A DNA stretch of 47,401 bases from Candidatus Omnitrophota bacterium (GTDB lineage Bacteria; Omnitrophota; Omnitrophia; Omnitrophales; JACQQS01): positions 1-47,401 of the forward strand of contig JACQQS010000007.1 of assembly GCA_016206925.1 (NCBI GenBank). The letters are read 5' to 3'. Below are positions 1-8,000 of this stretch, in pieces (position 1 is the first letter of the stretch; every line of letters begins with the position of its first letter). The translations under genes and the position numbers were made by a program. The notes below the pieces were generated by a model. That model saw nothing but the letters and a program-made list of their open reading frames with translations. It was not told the origin of the DNA and made no database searches.

Positions 1-1
1 A

Positions 2-40
2 GAAAAAACAGAAGAAGCTCAAGAGGCCGGTAGATTTTAA
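2..40 (+). CDS. Possible C-terminal tail of an upstream gene (partial)
   Basis: One frame entering from the left edge is open for 12 codons and ends with TAA at 38-40; its visible residues are EKTEEAQEAGRF. Another frame (KKQKKLKRPVDFNQQP, stop at 51-53) is equally open, so the frame is not certain. The hairpins at 59-107 look like a transposon right end, so this could be the end of a TnpB-type protein, but a dozen residues cannot show that. It is listed only because some gene must end near here. Confidence 0.25.
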   Translation, partial: EKTEEAQEAGRF

Positions 41-58
41 CCAGCAACCTTAATGAAG

Positions 59-118
59 GCCGTCTTTGAGACGGCTCACAACCGTCAAGCCACCCCGTTC
101 AGGGGTGGTGTATGACTT
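59..118 (+). mobile_element. Twin hairpins resembling an IS200/IS605-family right end
   Basis: There are two perfect hairpins in a row: GCCGTC/GACGGC at 59-64 and 70-75, and CACCCC/GGGGTG at 91-96 and 102-107. The second is embedded in an imperfect outer palindrome beginning GTCAAG and ending TATGAC. Known IS200/IS605 and TnpB elements end in short subterminal hairpins of this kind, and their omega RNA overlaps that end; I am relying on general resemblance, not a database match. If correct, an element has inserted at the 5' edge of the following open frame and supplied its first dozen or so codons. The left part of the element lies outside the window. Alternatively this is just a transcription terminator for an upstream gene, although no U-tract follows either stem. 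Confidence 0.35.
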
Positions 119-3100
119 TGAAAAAGAAACGCTTCATGCACCGCCACGCTTGTTCGATACTCAACTTGAATCAGTTGTCACCCCCGCGCAGTTTTTAAAT
201 GTTCGGAATCAGATTCAAGCGCTTGAATCTGAGTTAGCTCTTCCTGCTGCCGGTTTCGGCGCCGAAAAACCGGACGAAGCCGTTCCTGAACTGCCGGAAC
301 AAGTCAAAGCCTGGACAGATCTGATCAGGGGCGCTCAGGAGAAAATAATAGAGGCCAAATTGGTGGAACAACAACTCACACCGCTAACCGGAACGGATGG
401 CGAAACAATGCCGTGGGATGCGGAAACAGTCCTTTCCTTCAAGGGAGAACAAGAGGAAGCTCTGGGGGGAGCAGCAGAGGATTTGCAGGAAGCCTTTTCG
501 GGTGCCGTATTGAATCAGCTTACGGGAGCGCTAGACACTTATTTTACTCAACTCGAAAGTATCGCAAGGAATTTTAGGACGGGCAGAGAAAGCTTTGTTC
601 AGATCAACCGTGATGTTGTTCCTATCGAAATGCTGGTCCAGCAAGCCGTTAACGAGTTTGATTATTTGGAAAGCGCTCTGAAAGACTCTGCGCTGGGAAG
701 ATTAACATGGGTGGGCGTCATCAGGAGCTGGAGGCCCGAGGCAAGCAAAGCACTGGAATCGATAAAAGTTCGCTGGTTTGAATTTTACAAGTCCCTTGCG
801 GATTATAATTTGCAGCGCTTCAGCCGTGCCTTGCGTTTCCCGTGGGATAATCCGGATTTTCAGCGCATGATCGAGCAAATCCGCGCAGAAGGATATCCCA
901 AGGATGCGGAAAGACAAAAAGAGGTCGAAACATTTCTTGACCTTATTCAAATTGACAAAGAAAGGTTTCTTGATTTGGTTCGCTTGGCCGGCGTTGGACT
1001 AGACGCGGGTGCTTCTTTTGATCATCAGATATTCCTGCGAAGCTTGCTGGAGGATTCGTATGGTTTTATTCAAAAGGCGGATGAGTACTTGACGTTGGCC
1101 CAAAAAATTGTTTTGGACGTTAGGAATGTCGAAATAGAAAGAGTAGAAGAAGGCGGAGACCGCGAACTGGCGGATGCAGAAGCCTTAAGCATCTTGCCGC
1201 ATAAGTACCAAGGTTTTTACACGGATCTTGCGGAATTGTACGGAATATGGGCGGACGACAGAGAAGAATGGCTTGCGGATAAGGATGCCGATCGGCAAGC
1301 CCAGGCTGCGAGGGATCGAAGCGATGAAGTATTAAACATTTCCCGTTACCGGGCGGATGATATATACCCGCTTGAAGTTACGCTGGATATGGCGGATAAG
1401 GCGCATGCCCGGGGCCGGGTAGGTCTAGCGCTCAGACATCTGCAGGAATTTCTCAAACTGCCCTTAGCAGCGAGGCTTGTGAAAAACCATGATCTCGCCG
1501 CGATGTATCGAAATTTCCTCGGAAATCTTGTGGCCGCGAGAGTTCTCGTGATACACGGGGACAGGTCGCATAACAAATTGGGCGCTGCCCTGGATCAGGC
1601 GGTCCGTGACCACCTGGATACCGATAAGCTTTCAAAAGATGAAGTTGAACGCTTGTTGGATATCATCGGCGCGAAGCAGAATGAAGGTGTGGATAAAGCC
1701 CGTCAACGAAGGCTGAATTTGCTTGGTGTTGAGAAGGAAACGTTTTTGAATATTCTGGATCAGGTTTTGCGGGAAGTATCCGAAGAATACGGCCGCGAAA
1801 CGTCGTTGGGTATTTCTTCAAGAAGGTTTATCGAACGGCTTCAGGAACTCGAACGTCTCGGCGAGCAATTGAAGAAAGGCGAGTTGGTTAAAAGAGGCAT
1901 AAAAAACGTATTCGACGCGTTTGACCTATTGTTTCCCGATAAGCCGATTCTGGAAGGAGACTGGACACCGCGCGATGAAGGAGTGACCGAACTTTTAACC
2001 ATTCACTATTCCGGCATTCTTGATTGGGACGGTGAAGGAGCGAGTGGTATTGAGAGCGGCACGAAGAAGGCGAGCAAGGCTCTGAGCCACATTATTAACC
2101 GGGGTTTGCTCTATCAAAGGAACAAATATCAATTACGGGAGCATGTGGTGACGATGCGGAGAATTAAAGAGAGAATCCATTCGGACGGAGCCATCCGCAG
2201 CTTAAATATGAGCGAAAAAGAAATGGAATTCCTCGAACGCATTCTGGACAGAGCTCTCCTTCCGGCTCCCGATGCGTGGTTTGAGCAGGCCAAAGCTTTG
2301 GCGGATGAAGTCCGGACGGTCAAGGAGGAATGGTCTGTTTTTGAAGACAAAGATTTTGAGGATGTGCGAAAAATCGTAGCGGAGAAACTTTTGCCGGGGC
2401 TCAGATTGCTTCTTAACGAGGAGAACAGAATTCATGTAGAGCGCGTCATATTTTCCGCGTTTGCGGATCTGGAAGCGGGTGGAATTAAGACGGCGGAAGA
2501 ACAGGCCCTTTTGGCGGGCGCGCGGCGCCATGTCGATCTGGTATTGGGGATACTTCATGCCGTCACCGGATTTCCAAAACCGGCTGTCGGGTTCGAGGAT
2601 CCCAAATTGGCTCGTCCGGATCCGGACGTTGGAAAATTACTCCAGCCCATGTCGGTTCTAAGCCTGTCGCAGGTTGGAAGCGGACAGGAAAAGGATGAAC
2701 TCTTGAGAAAATCTTTGGCTTGGTTGGAAAATATTTATGTGCAGGCTTTTCAGTATTATCGAAATCGCGCACACCGCGAACTCGGTATGTTTGAGTCGAA
2801 TCGCGAGGATGAGGAATATTTTCAAGAGGCAAGGATTACTTTGGATATTGCGAGCAGCCGGCTCGAGACGGCTATTGATATTTCGAAAATAGGCAGGCAA
2901 ACCGAAGAATCACTTTACGCGCGTCAGGCGTCCGCAGGAGAGGCGAAGAAGGGATTGCCCTATGTAAAGAAATTTGACTATTCAACGCTTTCTATAGAAT
3001 TGGCACGTGAATATGTCTATCAGTCTCGATTGCTCGGTTCTCGAACGGATGAAAGATCAGAAGAATTGAGAACTGGAATGGCCGAGAGGGCGTTGGAAGT

Positions 3101-4568
3101 TGTACAGAAGGCCGCGCCACTAGAGGAGGTAGGACCACTTGAAGCAAAGCTTCGTGCGGTCGACAAGGCGTTTATTCCATTCGGCCAGCGAAACATTGCC
3201 ATTCAAGTTTTAGATGATGTACTTGTCGAAGCTTCTATCGATCGGGATTTGGAGGTGGTGCGTAAAGCCATGACCCGTTTTCTCATCTTGGAGAAAATGG
3301 GACCGCGGGCATCTCTGATGGCTTCAGAGATTGACAACACCATCAACGAAATTCTCGATCTCAGAGAGAAGTGGAAGAAAAAGCAGGAACATGTCCGGGC
3401 CGATCTCGTAAGAAGGACGGAAGCAAGAATTCCAAGATTCCTTGAGAGGGCCGACCGGGATCGAGAGATAAAGGCGATTGTCGAAAAGATGATTGAATGG
3501 GGCAGATATGTTGTGGACTTAAGCGGGCGCCTTGAATACGAAACGCGAAAGCTTGAGGCCCGGGAACTTTTTCCCGCGCCGGGCTTTTTTGGAGAATTAA
3601 TCAGGGACCGAAGGCGGGAATCTATTTTGCTTTATGCGCTTGCGCATTGGACAGAAGTTCTGGTCAAAGGTGAAATGAACCATGCGGCGACGGACCGGCA
3701 GTTGGCGTTTATCATTCCCCGCGGCCTTTTTTATGAAGACCGGGAAGAGCATACGACCATTGTTTCTCCTGATGAGCTAAGAAAAATGGCTCAAGCAGAA
3801 CCAAGACACGTTCAGGAGTTGGGAGATGATGTCACTTTTTATGATCAGCTTATGGAATTAGGAGGATTGTATGAGTCCGCCGGATTTGGATTTAGAACGT
3901 CCGGCGAATTTAGAATTGCCGAAGAATTAAAGGCTGTTTATGACAGTTCTGCATTTGCCGGGCAGTCCGTCGATTACGGAAAATCATCTGCCCGATTTGA
4001 AGCCGATTTCGTGCGGTTGCGGGAATTGTCGGAACGATTGTCGCAGACGCCCAAAGCGATTTTCACGGCATTCGACAGTTTGCCGGATGATTTTTCGGTG
4101 ATTCAGAAGTTCCTCGATCAAAATGTTAAGTGGTATGCGGCTTTCAAGGGGTCCGCGGAGGATGCCGCATCGGCGTTCAAGAATCGATTTGCGTTAAGCG
4201 CGCTCCCGGAAAATATTCGCTTTGTTGCTTATTCGGATACACGGGAAATAAACAGTTCTTTCGCATCCCTTCTGCGCCAAGCCGTTGAGGTAGATCGGGT
4301 AGGTTATGAAAATATGCTGGCGTTCTTCGGTCCTCAGTTACGCCCCGTTCTCAAGAAGTTTTCTTCTTTAGCAGTACGATTGTACGATGCGCCGGATGCC
4401 ATTCAGGAAATTAAGTGGGAAACGATTCTCGCACTTATGAATGCCGGTGCCGAGCATCCGGCCGTCAAAGCATTTCTGGCGCGGGAAGACGGCTTTTGGC
4501 GGATTGTAAGCATTGACGAGTTGGCCGAGCGGCTGCGGGCCTCCACAGAAATCGCAGTAGCAGCTTGA
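66..4568 (+). CDS. 1,500-residue helical protein with two AGFG motifs, probably a truncated giant protein
   Basis: I do not recognise this protein. It is almost entirely charged, helix-forming sequence with long coiled-coil-like stretches and no signal peptide or obvious membrane span. Two AGFG motifs (GFG at residues 63 and 1273) match those in the giant protein downstream. The second leaves a C-terminal unit of about 225 residues ending IAVAA, just as the giant ends with about 275 residues after its last AGFG and finishes LIAA. The start is weak: TTG at 66 has AAGG six bases upstream, GTG at 105 or 108 are alternatives, and the first in-frame ATG is near codon 115. The frame opens only after a TGA at 54-56, inside the transposon-like hairpins. 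The simplest reading is the 3' portion of a second giant gene cut by an insertion. It may still be expressed, or it may be a remnant. No catalytic motif was found. Confidence 0.75.
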   Translation: MRRLTTVKPPRSGVVYDFEKETLHAPPRLFDTQLESVVTPAQFLNVRNQIQALESELALPAAGFGAEKPDEAVPELPEQVKAWTDLIRGAQEKIIEAKLVEQQLTPLTGTDGETMPWDAETVLSFKGEQEEALGGAAEDLQEAFSGAVLNQLTGALDTYFTQLESIARNFRTGRESFVQINRDVVPIEMLVQQAVNEFDYLESALKDSALGRLTWVGVIRSWRPEASKALESIKVRWFEFYKSLADYNLQRFSRALRFPWDNPDFQRMIEQIRAEGYPKDAERQKEVETFLDLIQIDKERFLDLVRLAGVGLDAGASFDHQIFLRSLLEDSYGFIQKADEYLTLAQKIVLDVRNVEIERVEEGGDRELADAEALSILPHKYQGFYTDLAELYGIWADDREEWLADKDADRQAQAARDRSDEVLNISRYRADDIYPLEVTLDMADKAHARGRVGLALRHLQEFLKLPLAARLVKNHDLAAMYRNFLGNLVAARVLVIHGDRSHNKLGAALDQAVRDHLDTDKLSKDEVERLLDIIGAKQNEGVDKARQRRLNLLGVEKETFLNILDQVLREVSEEYGRETSLGISSRRFIERLQELERLGEQLKKGELVKRGIKNVFDAFDLLFPDKPILEGDWTPRDEGVTELLTIHYSGILDWDGEGASGIESGTKKASKALSHIINRGLLYQRNKYQLREHVVTMRRIKERIHSDGAIRSLNMSEKEMEFLERILDRALLPAPDAWFEQAKALADEVRTVKEEWSVFEDKDFEDVRKIVAEKLLPGLRLLLNEENRIHVERVIFSAFADLEAGGIKTAEEQALLAGARRHVDLVLGILHAVTGFPKPAVGFEDPKLARPDPDVGKLLQPMSVLSLSQVGSGQEKDELLRKSLAWLENIYVQAFQYYRNRAHRELGMFESNREDEEYFQEARITLDIASSRLETAIDISKIGRQTEESLYARQASAGEAKKGLPYVKKFDYSTLSIELAREYVYQSRLLGSRTDERSEELRTGMAERALEVVQKAAPLEEVGPLEAKLRAVDKAFIPFGQRNIAIQVLDDVLVEASIDRDLEVVRKAMTRFLILEKMGPRASLMASEIDNTINEILDLREKWKKKQEHVRADLVRRTEARIPRFLERADRDREIKAIVEKMIEWGRYVVDLSGRLEYETRKLEARELFPAPGFFGELIRDRRRESILLYALAHWTEVLVKGEMNHAATDRQLAFIIPRGLFYEDREEHTTIVSPDELRKMAQAEPRHVQELGDDVTFYDQLMELGGLYESAGFGFRTSGEFRIAEELKAVYDSSAFAGQSVDYGKSSARFEADFVRLRELSERLSQTPKAIFTAFDSLPDDFSVIQKFLDQNVKWYAAFKGSAEDAASAFKNRFALSALPENIRFVAYSDTREINSSFASLLRQAVEVDRVGYENMLAFFGPQLRPVLKKFSSLAVRLYDAPDAIQEIKWETILALMNAGAEHPAVKAFLAREDGFWRIVSIDELAERLRASTEIAVAA

Positions 4569-4594
4569 TTTAGATCAATATAGGATACACTTTC

Positions 4595-4623
4595 TTGACA
4601 TTTGAGATGCCTTTAGGTATTAT
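4595..4623 (+). promoter_or_regulatory. Near-consensus sigma70 promoter
   Basis: TTGACA at 4595-4600 is an exact -35 match. A 17-base spacer is followed by TATTAT at 4618-4623, one base from the -10 consensus. The predicted transcript starts near 4630, only about 30 bases before a terminator-like hairpin. It therefore serves either a very short RNA or an attenuated leader for the giant gene. Confidence 0.7.
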
Positions 4624-4629
4624 GTCTTC

Positions 4630-4690
4630 ACGTTACCGATAATGTTTTACCCATGCACAGAGGTGAGCGCTTCTGTGCGGGTTTTTATAC
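4630..4690 (+). ncRNA. Candidate short RNA or attenuated leader of the giant gene
   Basis: From the predicted start near 4630 the transcript runs about 25 bases and then folds into a hairpin with stem GCACAGA/TCTGTGC, extended by CCC/GGG across a two-base bulge. TTTTT follows immediately, as in an intrinsic terminator. The product would be about 60 nt with no open frame. A second, stronger terminator follows at 4733-4784. I do not recognise a known riboswitch class and see no obvious alternative antiterminator stem. A discrete small RNA and a regulated leader are both possible. Confidence 0.4.
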
Positions 4691-4732
4691 GTACGCTGGT
4701 CTTAAATATTTTAATAAGTTTGAATTAAAAGG

Positions 4733-4784
4733 GCCTGATTACTCTTTAGAAGTATGAGCTGAAGAGTAATCAGGCTTTTTTTTT
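4733..4784 (+). terminator. Strong intrinsic terminator
   Basis: A perfect 14-bp stem pairs 4733-4746 (GCCTGATTACTCTT) with 4762-4775 across a 15-base loop, and nine T residues follow. It could end read-through from the upstream frame or the short RNA at 4630. Because it lies between the only strong promoter and the giant gene, it must be bypassed or another promoter must exist. Confidence 0.85.
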
Positions 4785-4819
4785 GCGCAAACGTTGAGAC
4801 TTTTTTAAAGCTTAAATCT

Positions 4820-4875
4820 GTCATTCCCGCGCAAGCGGGAATCTAAACTCTAGACCCCCGCTTTCGCGGGGGTGA
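4820..4875 (+). repeat. Class A palindromic repeat, intergenic copy
   Basis: This is the reference copy of a repeat that recurs inside the giant gene. It begins GTCATTCCCGC, folds into two hairpins (ATTCCCGC/GCGGGAAT and CCCCCGC/GCGGGGG) and ends GGTGAC, so its termini are inverted repeats. It carries no gene, as expected for a MITE- or REP-like element. It ends five bases before the GGGGAGG ribosome binding site of the giant gene. Confidence 0.85.
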
Positions 4876-4880
4876 CAATC

Positions 4881-4887
4881 GGGGAGG
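4881..4887 (+). promoter_or_regulatory. Shine-Dalgarno sequence for the giant gene
   Basis: GGGGAGG at 4881-4887 is the only purine-rich site near the start. It abuts the upstream-most start (TTG at 4888, no spacing) and lies 15 bases before ATG at 4903. Neither spacing is ideal, but ATG 4903 is preferred because it gives a normal signal peptide with a basic N-terminus. Confidence 0.5.
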
Positions 4888-4902
4888 TTGTTCTCACAGC
4901 CT

Positions 4903-5016
4903 ATGTCAAAGCGAAATCTGATAAGCGAAGCCCGAACAAGCGGGTGGAGGTTTCTGAGGACAACTGCCTCTGTCTTGGTTGTTGTCTTTACGTTTACCAC
5001 TGTGTCTTGGTCGGCA
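4903..5016 (+). other. Signal peptide or N-terminal membrane anchor
   Basis: After ATG 4903 come a basic segment (SKRN, later WRFLR), a hydrophobic core (ASVLVVVFTFTTV) and a small-residue site WSA followed by PFEP, fitting cleavage after residue 43. Export of at least the N-terminus is therefore expected. Because several enzyme modules downstream look cytosolic by function, the membrane topology of the whole chain matters and is unresolved. Confidence 0.75.
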
Positions 5017-8000
5017 CCGTTTGAGCCAGCGCCGGTCGGGCGCTTGGACCAACGGTACCGAACGGACGGTTCGGCGCCTCAGCTGCCCAATGTGGGAAAA
5101 GCCGATCCGCTCCTTCAGTTAGACACCAATTCAATTTCACTGGCCCACCTTACGGTTCCCTCAGAACTCGGTGTCATTCAGAGAAGCACGCTTTCCGAAT
5201 CGATTTTGAGCCAGGAGACTTTTTCATCCGACCGGCCCTTGGTTGTGCACATCCAAGATGCGCATGGAAATTACGAAGCTCAGAAAAAGATCGCGGCCAT
5301 CCTAGAGTATCTCTCGGAAAAACATCGGGTAAATACGGTTTACGTAGAAGGTTCATCAAGCGCTATTCCTTACGAATTCCTGCGGGCGTTCCCTGACGAA
5401 AAGATACGCGATGAAATAGCCGAGTTTTATCTGAGGCAGGGTTTACTCCAGGGCTCCGAGCTTGCCGCCGTTGCTTCAAAGAAGCCTCTGCGGCTTTTGG
5501 GCGTCGAGCGGTTTGATCTGGATCAGAAGGGCCGCGAAGCGTTTAAAGAGGTGGTCGTAAAGCGGGATCGTGTTAACCTTCCTTTTGACACGTTCGAGAA
5601 ATCCCTGAACAGGATTGCCGATCGTCTGCTTAATCCAAAAATCCGCGCTTTGTTAAAAGCCAAACGAGATTTTGATAACGGGCGGTCAAGCTTCGATTCC
5701 TACGTGCGTTTTCTGGCTAAGGAATTGGAATCTTTTCCCAAAACGGATTTTCCTGCGCTCAAAAATATCCAATCCCTCCTCCTTCAACAGTCTGAAATCA
5801 ATCCGTCAAAACTGGGCGCCGAAGTTGCCGATCTGATCAACCGTCTGGAGCAGTTTTCTTTTAATAAAGAAGAGCGTGAGAGCATCACGGCGGAATTTCT
5901 GAAATTTCGCGAGAAAGGTGAATTATCCCGCGAGCTGATCAAGACATTGGGCACACGTTTGGAGACCCAGCCGTTTTCCATCGAACGATACCGCTTCTTG
6001 CTTTCTTATTATCAGATGCTGAAGCAGGAGGACCGGCTGAACTCAGCAGAGCTGTTTGATGAAATCACCCGGGCGGAGAAATATCTTATTGCGGAGTTGG
6101 CAGAGAGGGCGGAGGAGAGCAAGCTTATCGGGTTCAGCCGCTATGTTGAGCTTATGCGCAAGGGCGTGGCGCTTTCCCAAACCCGGGAAGAATGGGAAGA
6201 ATTTACGGCGCTCCGGAAACAAATTGAATTAAAAGAAATCGTGTCTTGCATCAGAGAAAATGAGAAAAAATTTAACCTGCCGTTCTCGCAGATAGAGGTC
6301 GACCACGGAGCCGTAAAAGAACTTCTGAAGACGGCGGACAAGTTTTATTCAATTGCCGCCGACCGTGATGTGGCCATGGTTGAAAACATTCTGGCTGATC
6401 TAACCCTCCACCGCGAACCGATGACGGTTCTTGTCTCCGGCGGATTTCACTCCAGATCGCTCCAGAAGCTATTTGCCAAAGAAAACGTGGGCGTCGTTAC
6501 GATTACGCCCGCCATCCGCGGCGAAGAGAAGGATAATCCTTATCTGGACTTGATGTTTGGAAAAAGACGGAGTGTGTTTAGAACCCTTCGTCATTCCCGC
6601 CGCGCCGACCGCGCGGTGTCGTCGGACCAAGCGCCCGACCGGCGCTTGAACAAACGGCGCGAAGGCGGGAATCAGCGTGTTCTAGATCCCCGCTTTCGCG
6701 GGGATGACAAAAACAATCAATACCACGCCCCCGCATCGTTTTTTCTGCTTCCGCGAAACCGAGTGGAGATATCAAGGATGCTTTGGGCATCGGCCGTGTC
6801 GGGCCGGCTAAGAGAGATTGGTGTCGGCTTCGGAGTTAGTACTGATGAAACGAAACAGACATTTCAAAATCTGGTTTCCGATTTTAGTGTGAATGGCGGA
6901 AATCTTGCAGAATGGTTGGGCGGCAAGCCTCTTGATCTTATTTTAAACGAACTCTCGCGTAAAAATTTCGTCGCTACCAGGCCCTTCATCGTCAACCATC
7001 TTGATAACAAGTTAAAAGAGATTGCCAGTACTTGGAAAGCCAAGACCGCAGAATTGATACGGGACCGAGTCAAGTCAACGATGGGTGAAACAGCCGATCA
7101 GGATGACATTGACAACGCCGTTTCCGATGAAATCCGTGAATTGACGGTATCTATCGACGGCCTGTTTCCCAGTGCGGTCAAGGATTTCTGGATTGAAGGA
7201 AATTCCGTTTTTCTGATGGGGCCGATGCCGGGCGATGCCAAAACGCTTCGAATCCTCCGACTCACGGACGAGAACCAACGGGCTTCGGATAGCGCACCCC
7301 TTCCCAGCCCGTTTTTGGATGCACTAAAAGATCACGGTCTCAAACAGGTTACGGATCTCGGTCTTATCCCTGCCAAAATTGATTTGATTCCAGCGCAGGA
7401 TGAATTTACTAAGGCGGGAGCCGTATTAAAAGCAGGTTTGGAAGTATACCAAATTGCAAGCGGAGTGCCGTTGCGTTCTATTATGAAAAAACTTAAGCGA
7501 GACGATGCTCCTGCGCCCGTTTCGCTCACAACAGGTGATGTGGGCGGAGCAGCGCGTCCTCCGACAGTTCCACAAGCTCCTCCGGGGTTTGCCGGCGACG
7601 GAGATGGCAGAGAACCGGACGGTTTTTCAAATTGGTTTTGGGGCAGAAGGCCCTTGGGATTTCTTGCGACCTACGTGAGGCTTTCTATACTTGGTGTTTT
7701 ATCTGCCGGGCTTTCATTTGGGATTGGGCTATTAGCTGGGCTATTATTGGGAGCACCAGTTTTTGTAGCCGGTATCTTGAGCGCTATCGTTGCTTTGGTT
7801 TTTACCTATGTCATTTTAAAGAATTTGATCGGTGATTGGTATCTTAAGTACCGGATTGAAAAAGCATTCCATTTGCCGTGGGAAGAAGAAGCAGCAAAAA
7901 TGTTTCTCCGGGAGACAAACTATCAAAGTCTCCAGCAGATTCTTCTCGAACGTTTACCGAGCAGTAAGATAAAAGATTTGCTCAGGCCCAGAATGGCGCG

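Larger units (their letters stand above)
4569..4902. other. Intergenic region before the giant gene
   Basis: This 334-base gap contains no open frame that looks coding. In order it holds a near-consensus sigma70 promoter, a short hairpin followed by U residues, a strong intrinsic terminator, a class A palindromic repeat and the giant gene's ribosome binding site; each is listed separately. No second good promoter is visible between the last terminator and the giant gene: TTGAGA at 4794-4799 has no -10 element at a proper distance. Confidence 0.8.
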
